Origin: Glossina fuscipes
Taxonomy: Eukaryota > Arthropoda > Insecta > Diptera > Glossinidae
Length of the DNA: 64,000 bases
NCBI RefSeq assembly: GCF_014805625.2
Contig: NW_024003472.1
Location: forward strand, 512,550-576,549
Reading direction: 5' to 3'
Position numbers and translations under genes: made by a program. The notes under the pieces are model-generated. The model was not told the origin of the DNA. It searched no databases and worked only from the letters and a program-made list of their open reading frames with translations. Below, piece by piece: positions 11,270 to 22,460 of this stretch (its first letter is position 1; each line of letters opens with the position of its first letter).

Positions 11270-11455
11270 TTTTGTTAATCAGCCTGAGTGGCCGAAGGCG
11301 AGGAATCTCGATTAGCAACTCAATGGTCGTGAGTTTCGAATCTCAACTGCGGTAGAGTTTTTTAGTAAAAGCCGACAGCCTTAGATGCTAGTGATTTAAG
11401 AGCTGTTTAACCTTAGAATTTATTTCTCTGGCGAAATTGATAATAATAATAATAA
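11270..11455 (+). mobile_element. tRNA-like segment with (TAA)n tail: candidate SINE or I-element 3' end
   Basis: The sequence AGCCTGAGTGGCCGAAGGCG (11,281-11,300) looks like the D-arm/A-box of a tRNA of the Leu/Ser type. GAGTTTCGAATCTC (11,331-11,344) looks like a T-arm/B-box with one extra T in the loop. The acceptor ends do not pair well, so this is not a working tRNA. About 95 unrelated bases follow, then the TAA repeats. An internal pol III promoter plus a simple-repeat tail is SINE architecture. The alternative is that this is the natural 3' UTR of the I-like LINE just upstream. Confidence 0.5.
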
Positions 11456-13789
11456 TTTATAAGAACATTAAAGTATGTTTTAATAGATCTTATGCTTCTG
11501 TGACTCTCACACCAAGATATTTAGAAGCTATTTTTACAAAGTTGTTTTATATTTGGCCTTAATAGTTAGAGTTTTAAAGTTTTTTTTTTTTATAACTTAA
11601 GAAATTTATTGAAAATTATAGCAATGGTGGTGATTTCTTCACATTTTTATACTCGTAAACAAAAACCAGATTTCTTTAACGTTTATCCATTATTTCATCT
11701 CTACATTCGTATTTTGGTTCCAAAATTTCCTATGCTTTGAAACTAACAATTTTATTCTCACACACGACTTATGGAGATTTTAATATGACAAAATTTTCAT
11801 TTAATTGCCCATATTTAGATTTCTAAATATTTATTTTAAACTGTCTTAAATCCTTTTTTTTATTTCCTTCTTTTTCTGTTGGCTACCGAACACATCTGTT
11901 CGCTCGCGTTCTGCTGAAAAAAGTTTAATCTCTCGTTTAATCTCTCGCGATTATCAACTTCGACTCCCCCGCTAATTCTATTTCAAAAAACTACCGTTAT
12001 GCTATACAGATGGACTTCGGACTTTGTTCTCTTTCCATAATTCTCTCTCAAAACAATACTGCAATGTGAGCGCAGAATTATGAAAAGAGATCTTAATTAA
12101 CGTAATTCCCTTCTTATGAATAACTCTACTCTATTTGCGCTTTCGATAGCCTTAAGTATCGGCGTAATGTGGGTTGCGTTGCACTTATGTCCAGGTGTAT
12201 TAAAAGCAAATGTTCTACGGAGATACGAAAGATATGTCCACCAATTATTAGGACTTTCAGTTAATTTTGGCTGGTGACTTTTACACGCAAAAATAATAAA
12301 GTAATACTAAATACCGGTGTACATAATGGTTAAATTTGATGATTTTGACCTTTGTTATCATAATAATGGGAATATTTATTTTAGAATTAACCCATTTTTA
12401 GACAGGGAATAAATATCTTCATGACGAAAATAATTTTAAACATTTCGTCTTGCTTATGTGATGATCAATAAGCACAAAAACTCCAAAAAGAAATTTTAAT
12501 CACTTGTAACTCTGTGTCGGCATTGTCGATTTTTCCACTTTTGCACATAAATAGTAAATTTTTGCTTGAAGTAAATTTTGAAATTTTCAACGTTCTATTT
12601 TTCATAACTTGAGTAAGTGAGTAATGAGCCAAAACCCATAAATTTTTGTGTAGAAAAATGGAGTTGCGTTCAGTTTACTCTTCACTGCAGCTTGTGCTCA
12701 GACCAATTTGACTCATTTTCAATGCCAACCACCGGGCAAAATTTTCCATTTCTTCTATGAAATTGCAATTTGATGTGTTGATTTCTGCAACCAGGAGGGT
12801 GTCGACTACACGCGCCACACATACATGCAGGCACAAAGATATATAGACACACCGACGGAAAGTCATGGCTTCATCAATTCAGACATTCATGCTGATCAAG
12901 AATATATTTCTTAGGGTCTCTAAAGCTTCCTTTTAAGTGTCGCAAACAATACGACAAAATGAGTACACCCCCGTTCATCAGTGGTGGAAATAATAAATAA
13001 AAATAATTTTCGATAATCTAGTTGTAAATTTTCGTGAGAAAAAAATTGTAATTTCTCTTCATGTCGGAAATATACTTTTATTTGGAGACTACGTTTATTA
13101 AATTTCATATATTATATATGCATATCGTCATTTCAGGTTTACATATTCTTATTTTCTTTTGCTGCACTATGAACCTCCAAAATATCTTTCTGGCCGTATT
13201 TAATATTCAAAAACACAACCGCGCAACAATGACATCCAAAAATGATCGTGACCCAAGATCAACGAAGTTGAGCAAACGTTGGCAACGCCGCAAAGCAGGA
13301 TAATCAAATATGTTTAAGCAACTCGAATGGAAGCGTATACCGTGAACTTCTCCCACCTGTGCATTCAATTGCTTCCACCTTCTGCCAATAACTATGTTAG
13401 AAAAAGTAAGCAAGCGAGGTAAATGTTATCGCTCCATGAATTCTTTCCTTAATATTTAAAACAAATTAGATAAAGTGTCAGCCCTCAATAAAATAATATA
13501 CAAAGTGTTTTATATCGACGCCCTACATCGACAGGGAAAAGAAACACAATTACTTCTTCGTCCAGTTCGTTCTTAAATTTGCCAACAGAAGAGTGTGAGC
13601 AGGCGTCTAGGCGGCCCGAATATATCTGATGATAACACCTAATCTTACTTTCTTAAAACAATCTCTTTTCGTCAGAAAAGCGAAGCTTGTTTACAAATGA
13701 GCTGAAGGACCTTCACGCACTCTTTAATGCTTGAAAATCTACTGAACCTAACAGACCGTCCACTGAGCGGGAAGGCCTCAATGGAAGCT
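11456..13789. other. Intergenic, nothing recognised
   Basis: AT-rich DNA with a poly-T run at about 11,580. Short open stretches at 12,675-13,413 show no family features. The last part may include the unrecognisable 5' half of the mariner that follows. Confidence 0.5.
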
Positions 13790-14200
13790 ATGGAATTTAT
13801 TCCACGTGGGGTTTATTTATCGACTGTCTTAAAAACGGAAGAACAGTGAATAACAAATATTTTTAGCATTCTTGTTTCAGTGGGCATGAAATAGCCAAAT
13901 GAAGAAAAAATTGCTTTTTATCAGGATAACGCCCCCAATATCGCAAATCTACAGCTACAAAGACACAGTTGTATGAAATGGAGATTGAGTTGCTGCAACA
14001 CAGACTGGAATATCCAGATCTGGCCCCCAGTGACTATTATCTACTTGCAAATTTCAAATGGATATGCCAAGGAAATAAACTCAGACAAAATGGTGAGAAC
14101 ATTCCGAAAATTAAAGCGTGTTTTGAGGACATTGAAAAATCTTTCTATAAACAAGTGAAGAAAAATATCAAATTTGAACGGCAAGTTTTCATATAGTGAT
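13790..14200 (+). pseudogene. mariner-type transposase fragment (DD34D family), C-terminal half, decayed
   Basis: In mixed frames the plus strand gives GLFIDCLKNGRTVNNKYF (about 13,808-13,862), AFYQDNAPNIA (about 13,915-13,945), and then one clean frame at 13,969-14,196 with LEYPDLAPSDYYLLANFKW and CFEDIEKSFYKQ. These match, in order, the middle strand, the second catalytic aspartate (QDNA), the third aspartate in PDLAPSDYYL and the C-terminal SFYK region of mariner transposases. Frameshifts separate the pieces and no inverted repeats were found. It is a different lineage from the 20 kb element, judging from its C-terminus. Confidence 0.75.
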
Positions 14201-14235
14201 TTCCATGAAAAGTAATTGGTTATAGTATATGACAA

Positions 14236-14475
14236 CGAAAAATGTGAGGAGTGGTCCTGAAAATGGTACGATCTAATCCATTTTGAATTGCGTAAGTCCT
14301 CGGCTAACTGTACGTCAGCGCACCAAGTTTCCACAGACAGACATCAAACAGACGAACATGTGGGTTTAAGTCGATTCAGAAGATCATTCTGAATCTTCTA
14401 TGGCACAAGGACATGGTCCATCTTATATCCTTCTAGGTTTCACAACCGTCCGCACAAGGCCCTCATGCCCACTAC
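14236..14475 (+). repeat. Dispersed repeat R, diverged partial copy
   Basis: GAGTGGTCCTGAAAATGG followed by GATCTAATCCATTTTGAATT resembles the core of the better copies at 22.2 kb and 56.8 kb. It continues with GACAGACATCAAACAGACGA and a CCTTCTAGGTTTCACAA stretch that also resembles the reverse complement of the 61.4 kb repeat. It directly follows the dead mariner. Confidence 0.5.
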
Positions 14476-17400
14476 CAATGACGTATGATATAAAATGGCA
14501 TCGAAAGATTAGGCAAAAGTTGAACTGCTTACGGTGCCCTTGAAGATGGCTGTGTTGATGACTCAATTTTAAATTAGGAAAATAGTTTTTAATTACTCGT
14601 CGGAATTTTTTATCGATATATTTTTTATGCCCTTCATCAACGTAAAATTTTGAATTGATTTACCACTGTTCGATAGCCCGTCCATCCGTGCGTTTATCTG
14701 TTGCAGCAAAGCTCATTGCCGCAAAAATAGTTATCTGAAACTAAGCATATATATTCTTATTTGACAGCAAGAAAAAATTGTGAAAATGGATGTGGTCCGC
14801 CTATAACCGCATCCGCAATAAGTATTATATATAGTGTCATCTACTACATTTACTTTTATTCCAAATTTAATTGCAATATGCTTCTTAAAATATTTCACGC
14901 ATACACTAAATAAAAGTTTATTAATATTGCAAGATGTTTTACTCCTGCATGTATAAGTACGGGAGATAGCTTAGCAAATAATTAGCTATATTAATTTACT
15001 ACTTGCACATTTGGACATTTAGAACAAAAAAAAAACAAATAAATAAGGAACGCCCATTCACTTTGTAAGATTAGTACACCCACCATCGAAAATAAATATA
15101 TTAGGAATATCCGAGCACCATTAACAGCACGGGTCGCTTCATACAATACTCGTAAATGCTTCAATTATAAAGTAAATTATAACTGAATTTGTTTTATAAT
15201 TTTCAACAATCTGTAAAATTCCTCAAACATTAATTCAAAATCGTAATTTCTCTGCATGTTAAGCTTTTAATAAATAAATTGGGGGAAAAATCGATAAACG
15301 AATATTGTGTTAAAATTAGTAACATATTATTCTTCGACTGTGAGTATTAGAGGAAAATATAAATTCAATCTATTTCGTACGCTTGACGCGCATCGATGGA
15401 CAACCAAAATAAACTCTCCCAGTATGTCGTGTTCTAGTATATAATTTGTTCATATTTTTTTTGAAGCCAAAAGGTACGTGCTTCTACATATTAAATTAAA
15501 ATATAGCTTATGTAATAATAATAACAATAGTGTATAGCAAATATAAATACATCAATGGTGTTAAATTTGCGCACCGGACCCTATCGGTTATGAGGCCACT
15601 TCTGCAGCGATTTACATTTCTTCCAAAGGATTTTATATTAATACTTTGCTTTATCTTGGGCTATTAATAAGAGGAAATGTAAATTTTGGATACGTTCTTA
15701 CTAACTTGAAACAACGCGTCGGAGGTTCCCAGCTGAAACAAAATAAAAACAAATGTTAACGTTAGCACTTCAACATCTTTGGAGTAAGAGGCAATATTTT
15801 TTGCTAAATATTACATTCCTTCTTTATTTTCTGTTTTTAACGCATCCTTACCTCGACCTTATGTATATTAGCTTTTTCCTTTATTTATTTAAAGCCCCGC
15901 AGCGAAATGATTTAGGTCAACGGTATTATCTTCCTGCTTATAAACCTAATTATTTCATTGTTGCGGATAGAAATCCGTCAACATCCCAGATCTGCAGTTA
16001 AACTTCGCATATTCAATTATGCAAAAACGATTTAAAAAAGTAGTTATACTTGCATAAGTTATACGATATTCCACTCCTATACCGGTCATACATTTTCAGA
16101 GACTTTCCTTTCTCCTTTCAAAAAAACGTTGAACGTGTAGAGCTCAGTTTCCAAACACTTCCATTTATGATATGGTAGACAGATTTATACTCTAAGACAA
16201 GTGCTGGTACTTACTTCTTTTGTTTTTTTATTTTAACTTTTTATATTTTTATTTATTTATCTCTTTTTGTGAAACCGCACTTTTTAACCCAATCCACAGT
16301 CTTCTATTGATTGCAACAAGTAGCTATTCCAGTACAAAAAAAGCAACCGGGTGAGTAAACGACGCTTAAGCCAATAATGCCCAAGCACTTCGTTTATGTG
16401 TAAGTGGGTAAGTTAGCTTCGTTTCAAGGGAAATACGCGTTTTTTTTTTCTCTCACTCTCTCTCTTTACTTTCTAACATTTACTACTCGCTGGAAGGTAT
16501 ACCAACTTCATCAAACCGCAATATAAGTAAAACCTCGATCAAAAAATCGATTCGGACGTTCGGTCTACAGGTTCAATAGTATGTTATACTTTCGATAATG
16601 TACATAATCTTATAACTTTTGTAAATATACTATACGTAATATATCGAGGAGTTACTTGCAAAAAATCTACCTTGAGCATATATATTAACACCTAATTTGG
16701 GGAGAACTAAATTTGTAGATCGAAATTAGCAATAAATCAACAATAAATTGCTGCAGAAGTGATTGTAATTGATACAATTATATATTTTTTATGAGCGAAA
16801 ATATTTTGCATACTTACCTGTTTATTTATATTATTATATAGTACTTCCAATCTAGAGTGAAATATGCCAGATGTGCAGTATGCACAAAATATACTTTAAC
16901 GATCAAAGAAACATCGTGTTAACACTTGTATGTTGCTGTAGAAAGAATTTTTTGCAAAACATAGCAAAACGGGAGCCCATCAAAGTATTCGTTCTGAACA
17001 GACTGTAAGGCCTTAAATGTTTTCCTTTTCGACTTTTTTATGACTTTTTTGCTTCTGTCCTCATCTGTTGTTAATTTTTATATTTTTACATGGTAAGAGG
17101 GAGGTAAGCACACTGATTTGTTGTCTGTTTCATTTCATGATTGCGGTCAAGTTTCCTTTTGGTCAAATGGTAATTGTAGCAATATGTATTAATTATATGC
17201 AAATTAAAGTATTCATCTATAAAACAGGTTGTTGTCATGTAGAAGATGCTTAAGCACTGAATCAAAGAAAAAGATTACACTCTTCATAGCGGGCATCTCG
17301 GGCCACGTCTATTATTGTAAGACAGGTTTTTGCAGTCAAGATTTTATGATTTTTAGGGCCGTGCATAAAATGTTTAGTTTTTGCTAGCTCTGAAAGCTGT

Positions 17401-20088
17401 AATCATCTTGTTAACTTTTTTTAAAGTCTTTTCCTAGTTGATTTTGGATCAGTAAATTGAAACGAGTATGCTGAGAGTCAATAGGTGAACTTGTGTTTTG
17501 TCAATATGATTACCTTTTTCTTTGAAGTACGACACTCCGCACCGTCTGTGTTTTTTAGGATTCCTACCAAAATTGATTCTTGTGTTCAGCATTGGTGGCA
17601 AATCACCATTGAAATACACTTGGTGAGATAGCGTAAAAAAATTATTGTACTTTATTAGAAAAATAGTCCATCTTCTCGCGCTATACTCACACATGATTAA
17701 AGGATTTCTTTAATAATGAAAATTTCACTTCCGGTATAAAAAAAAAATACACCTGCTATTACTAAGAGAACTTTACGCTCACACCAATTTATGTTCGGCA
17801 ATGGTATTTCAGTGACCAGCAATAGTGAACGCTGCAGGAACCTGATCACTGGTTTTTTGTGGCATGAAATAGATAATTTCGACTTCATTTACATGTGGTT
17901 CCGACACGCTATATATCTTTTGAAAAAATCAATTAATTGACAGAAAAGCTTAATGGGTCTTCAATTCCCAAAAATGATAAATTGAATTGGCCAAAAAAAT
18001 TCTGCACTGCAAACCCGTTGGATTTTTCTTGGGAAAGTTAAGTAATTGGTTTAGTCCAATAAACCACAAACTCGCAAGATCTTGTTTCCCAAGATTCTTC
18101 ATGTCGTTGGTTAAATAGGACCAGATTTATGTCAAGAAGTGGCTAAAGATTACTGTTCAAAAGTCGAATTTCTCTTTTAAATGTAAGTGCCATCTAAAAC
18201 AAAAGTGAAAACCATGTCAATAGCCTTTAGTGTTCCGTTTTTTGTTTCAAATAAAAGTCAAAAGCTCTTAAGTGTTTTCCCTGTGCACCTTAAGCCATAT
18301 TTTCAATATGTAAATAAGGACTATTATTATTTTCGAATAAAGCATTGTACAAGCTTTTAGAAACCGAAAAGGTAATCATAATTTGGAGTAGAGCATCTTA
18401 TATCCTTTTGGATATAAGAAAGGGAAAAGTGTGTACCAATGCCAAAAGTAAATATTATATAAACGAAAAACACTTTTGTTTAATTAATATTAAAGGCCTA
18501 AAAAAGACAAAATTATTACCAATAAATTTAGAATGTAGAATCGAAATGGAGGCAAGCAAAAACCAAGCGCCCATTTCTAAAGCGCCTTGTAACAGAAAAA
18601 AAATGATAAAAATTTTCTCGGATGCACAATTACGTTGCCTCAAATTTAATCGTAAAATAAAGTAAAAGATATTTAACTGAATATCGGGTATGGCCATCTA
18701 GAAATTACATTGGTACGTCTATATCATCCATGCGTGTTCTAAATAATGTGTTTTCAAATGAGAGCTGCATAAAATAAAAAGAAAATGGTGTACGTGTAAA
18801 ATAGCCTTGTGATTTTTTTTTCTTTAGACATTGGTTATGGTTTAATATTGGCTTTTTTATTCAAAACTATTTTTTGTAAATAATTATTATTCTGGCCAAC
18901 GTTTTCCATCTTTGCACCGGAATCAGCTCCTACTTTATTCACGATCCAAATGATATTGGTTTTAAAATTATGGTGTATTTGTTGGAGTAAACACAACTCT
19001 CGGTTAAAAAGTCTAGTGAAGATATGCTGCAATATCTCGGTGATCCGTTCGTATCAGCGTTTTCGTGAGTTTACATGATTAATGGTTTTTTCTCTCAATC
19101 AATTGATTGTATCAACAAAGTATCGTTACGATAACAAATCTAAATCGTCTAGTTTGTGGAAAACATAGCACCAATCAAGTATAGAGTGCACCATTAACAG
19201 TAATTGCGCACCCAATTAAGAGAAACATGTCGATTTTTTTTACGCCAAGTGTGACAATTTTACTTACCTGCGTGTTCATTTGGAGAAAAATGGTCTTCAA
19301 TGGAATATGCAAACCTTAAAACGGATCCTTTATTTCTATAATTAATTGTATGTTTTTTTATAGGCTGAGCAATGCATAATTTTGAATGATAATTGCCTAA
19401 CAATAATCAACATAAATGTCAATTTTGATTCGAATAAAAAGAAGAGGCTATGCCATTTAATTATATGTAGCAAATAACACGTATGTGTTTTTAAATCACT
19501 AATAATAAGACTTAGAAGTTAGGATTTGCTTTCCAGCGAACACAGATGATGTGGTTTTTTAAGAAGTGTATAGAAAAAACATTTTTAGCGTATTAGTGAA
19601 TTATTTGCCCATTTTCCGTGCACTTAGTATGTACATTGACAAAGTACTCTGAGCTAATGACGGAGTGGAGACAGATTATTTTGTATCAATAGAAATAAGT
19701 GGAAATCGGAAGACGCAATGCGGAGAGGCAATGAAGCTAACTCTTTGAGCCGTCTACCGATATGTACTCGATGTGGAAAATCACTTTTTTGTATACTAAC
19801 AATATAAATACAACTGGTCGACATGTATTATTACCATACGCTTCAAGAATGGTGTTACACTATACCCAGCTGATTGCAAAACTCAAAAACAATCGCCTTG
19901 CATGTAGTGTATATGCACGGCTAAGCTAAATGTTGTGACGCCATTATTCAGGGGACAAATGTTTTATTATACCATGCTCCGTCAGTATCAGCTGTCAGTA
20001 TTAGTATGTGAAGCCAATTAGATAGTAAACCTGACAATTTGACTTTGGAATGCATTCAATATTTTCATAGCTTCCTCACAAGTCACAC
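14476..20088. other. Intergenic, no gene recognised
   Basis: About 5.6 kb of AT-rich sequence. A short GTCCGCCTATAACC motif at about 14,800 recurs at 57.0 kb and, in part, at 60.99 kb. A TC-rich tract lies at 16,441-16,468. A perfect 9-bp inverted repeat (CTTATATCC, TTTT loop) lies at about 18,397-18,418. The longest open stretch, 106 codons at 18,345-18,665, has no recognisable motif and I do not call it a gene. Confidence 0.5.
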
Positions 20089-20117
20089 GTTTGGGGAAAA
20101 AGAAATCCATTATTTTT
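20089..20117 (+). repeat. mariner left terminal inverted repeat
   Basis: 29 bases, exact reverse complement of 21,321-21,349. This is the end distal to the transposase start and would be bound by the transposase helix-turn-helix domain. Confidence 0.93.
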
Positions 20118-20138
20118 ATATGTACTTCAGGACTTTAT

Positions 20139-21167
20139 TTAACATGCTTCGGATTGTTCGATTTGGGTCAAATATGCACCGTTTTGTTGTATGATTTGTT
20201 GCCATTTTAAAGGTAACTTCAAAATGCCTCTCTCATAGAACTCCTGGTCTCTATTTGCAAAAAACTCTAGTAGTCGATTTTCACAATCCTCCCTAGATTT
20301 CAATTTTTTATCATTAAAGAAATTTTGCAATGCTAGAAAAAGATGATAATCGCTTGGTGCCAAGTCCGGACTGTATGGCGGATGCATTAAAACTTCCCAA
20401 ATAAGCTCCCGAAGTTTCTGGCGAGTCACTGTAGATGTGTGTGGCCTAGCGTTGTCCTGGTGGAACACGACACCTCTCCTGTTGGCCAATTCTGGCCGTT
20501 TCTGGTCAATCGCTATCTTCAAACGGTCCAGTGGTTGACAGTAGAGATAAGAATTTAACGCTTGGCCATATGGAAGCAACTTATAATAAATAATCCCCTT
20601 GCAGTCCCACCAAATGCATAGCAAAACCTTCCTGGCCGTTTGAGATGCTTCACCGCTCTTTGACGACGATCGTTTTCGCACAGGGTTATTGTATGTGATC
20701 CATTTCTCATCTCCAGACACCATCCGTTTAAGAAATGGGTCTATCTCATTCCGTTTGGCCAAGGCTTCGCAGATGGAAATTCGATCCATCATGTTTTTTT
20801 CGGTTAATTGGTGTGGCACCCAAACATCGAGCTTCTTTTTGAATCCAGCTTTGTGTAAATGGTTTAAAACTGTTTTATGGTCGATTTTTAGCTCCTGGGT
20901 GATGTTACGTCTGCTAACATGCCGGTCAACTTCGATCATTTCTCCGATTTTATCGACATTTTCGAAGACCGGCCTACCTGTGCGAGGTGCATCTTTAACA
21001 TCAAAAATTCCTGAACGGAATCTACGAAAGCAAAATTGCACATAATTGGCTGTTACAGTATCGGAACCAAAAACACCATTTACAATTTTAGCCGCCAGGC
21101 TTGCATTTTCGCCTTTGTCAAAGAAAAACTGTAAAATGTACCGAATTTTCTCTTTGTTCATTTCCAT
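20139..21167 (-). CDS. mariner transposase, 342 aa, uninterrupted
   Basis: A cut-and-paste transposase acting on the flanking inverted repeats. I start it at the ATG at 21,167 (MEMNKEKIRYILQFFF); the frame stays open upstream into the inverted repeat, but with no further supported start, and 342 aa fits the family's usual ~345. Residues 1-115 hold two helix-turn-helix units around DVKDAPRTGRP. WVPHQL follows. The DD34D catalytic residues are in SGDEKW, VVFHQDNARPH and SPDLAPSDYHLF, with exactly 34 residues between the second and third aspartates. The C-terminus (FFANRDQEFYERGI, KWQQIIQQNGAYLT) resembles the mellifera subfamily. The linker after the first aspartate reads RKRSSSKSGEASQTARK. It seems about 6-7 residues shorter than I expect, and a usual tryptophan is serine. 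Activity is therefore uncertain. Confidence 0.92.
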   Translation of the reverse strand: MEMNKEKIRYILQFFFDKGENASLAAKIVNGVFGSDTVTANYVQFCFRRFRSGIFDVKDAPRTGRPVFENVDKIGEMIEVDRHVSRRNITQELKIDHKTVLNHLHKAGFKKKLDVWVPHQLTEKNMMDRISICEALAKRNEIDPFLKRMVSGDEKWITYNNPVRKRSSSKSGEASQTARKVLLCIWWDCKGIIYYKLLPYGQALNSYLYCQPLDRLKIAIDQKRPELANRRGVVFHQDNARPHTSTVTRQKLRELIWEVLMHPPYSPDLAPSDYHLFLALQNFFNDKKLKSREDCENRLLEFFANRDQEFYERGILKLPLKWQQIIQQNGAYLTQIEQSEAC

Positions 21168-21320
21168 TTTTAACACGTTGTAACTCACAACTGAATGCAC
21201 CAAACAAAAAACATCAAAAGAATTTTTTTTACTGCGAAATGTCACCTTTCCAACGAGCATAAATATGATATTGTTTGATCGATACTTTACGCGAAATATA
21301 TCAGTGCAGCCATCTACCGA

Positions 21321-21349
21321 AAAAATAATGGATTTCTTTTTCCCCAAAC
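21321..21349 (-). repeat. mariner right terminal inverted repeat
   Basis: 29 bases, exact reverse complement of 20,089-20,117, followed directly by TA. This is the end proximal to the transposase start codon. Confidence 0.93.
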
Positions 21350-22079
21350 TAATATTATTATTGATAGGTTTATTTACTTAGACCAAAAAAAAAAAAAATT
21401 TAGGTTTAACCAAAGTAAGAACATTATGGCAGGGCAAGGGCGAGCATTTTATTCTCTACATCACTTCGCATACCGCAGTTATTTTCTCACACATTATTTT
21501 CATGCATAGACAGAATTTTAATGAAAATTCGCATGTTGGAGGACGCATGACAACATATGGCGTAATCCAAATTTAACAAACTTAATTTACTTCCTAAAAA
21601 TTTTATTATTTTTCAATTTTAGTCATAAAAGACAAGGAATTCAACCGTTAAGTTTTTTGCTAAATGCTTATTGGTACATACCAATTTTCAGTATAAAATA
21701 TTAAAAATTAAATACTTTTTTGAAAGGCTTACTGTACATGAGAAATCTATATAGAGTGGGATCCAAGAAATAGACCCATTTGCTCCAAATGTAGTCCACT
21801 TAACTACTACCATAAATAAATTTCTATCACAAAACATTAACCATTAGGCCTCTTCGGTATAAAAAGATTTACATTTCCTGATAAACCTTTTATGCGGCGG
21901 TATTCAAAGAATAGGCGTACGTAATCCAAATTCTATAAGGTTGAATTCTATGTTAATTTACTGTTATGAACTGATTTTCATCATGAATTATTGAAAATTA
22001 CTCTTTTTTTCTATACAAGGATCCAGTTTTGGTAGGAACGATGATATCAGATGGGATTCAAAGCGTTGCCACAGCGAAA
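21350..22079. other. Intergenic, nothing recognised
   Basis: AT-rich flank of the mariner with a poly-A tract near 21,390. No open frame or motif of note. Confidence 0.5.
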
Positions 22080-22460
22080 GAAAATTTTTTGTGCCAACTT
22101 AGATTATCGAAGCACTGTTTTCCAGTGAGTTCTGCCGCAAAATTTTAAAAAATTGTAATTTATTTTGCAACGAATTTTTAAAATAAGTCCTTATATGGGG
22201 AGTGGTCGAAAAAGTGGACTGATCCGAACCATTTTCGACTGCGTTCCTCAGTGGGCCAAAGCACGTCAGTGTAGAAAATTTCATCACAATATCTCAAAAA
22301 CAGCGACTTGTAGCTCAACACAAATTTACATGAAAAGACATGGGACGGAGAGGCAAGCGTTATAATAAAAGGTGGCTCAATCTTATGGCCTTCTGTGCAT
22401 TATGTCCACACAAACTTAACATACCCTGTACAACAAAAAGTGTTGTAGGGCATACAAAAC
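22080..22460 (+). repeat. Dispersed repeat R, best copy
   Basis: About 380 bases align by eye along their length with 56,635-57,035. The strongest block is GTGGTCGAAAAAGTGGACTG, then GATCCGAACCATTTTC, then AAATTTCATCACAATATCTC and GACTTGTAGCTCAACACAAA. Both copies end in a short hairpin; here ACCCT-GT-ACAACA pairs with TGTTGT-AGGG at 22,423-22,450. No protein coding capacity is evident. It could be a MITE, SINE-like unit or the terminal part of a larger element. Confidence 0.7.

Larger units (their letters stand above)
7930..11455 (+). mobile_element. I-clade-like non-LTR retrotransposon, internally deleted and decayed
   Basis: The order of remnants is a gag-like ORF1 C-terminus with a CCHC knuckle, the second half of an APE endonuclease, an RT, an RNase H and an HC-rich C-terminus, ending in a (TAA)n tract at 11,441-11,455. 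RNase H plus a TAA-repeat tail is the known layout of I-factor-type LINEs, and it separates this element from the LINE-A copies, which lack RNase H. Numerous stops and frameshifts make it a fossil. A tRNA-like segment at 11,270-11,360 sits immediately before the tail, so the last ~190 bases may be a separate SINE. The 5' edge is a guess. Confidence 0.75.
20089..21349 (-). mobile_element. mariner element with identical inverted repeats and open transposase frame
   Basis: A complete 1,261-bp mariner. The left end (20,089-20,117) and the right end (21,321-21,349) are perfect reverse complements over 29 bases, starting GTTTGGGGAAAAAGAAATCC. The right flank is TA (21,350-21,351), the usual mariner target. 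The left flank reads AC, so one copy of the TA duplication appears mutated or the junction has been altered. It contains one uninterrupted transposase gene. Of all elements in the window it is the least decayed, which suggests recent arrival compared with its neighbours. Confidence 0.93.

Noticed and set aside
11270..11360. Functional tRNA gene
   Set aside because: Box-like sequences exist, but the acceptor stem does not pair and the T-loop has an extra base.
18345..18665. 106-codon open frame in AT-rich DNA
   Set aside because: No start context, family motif or neighbouring exon; base use is the same as the surroundings.
20689..21045. 118-codon plus-strand open frame
   Set aside because: It is antisense to the mariner transposase and has no features of its own.
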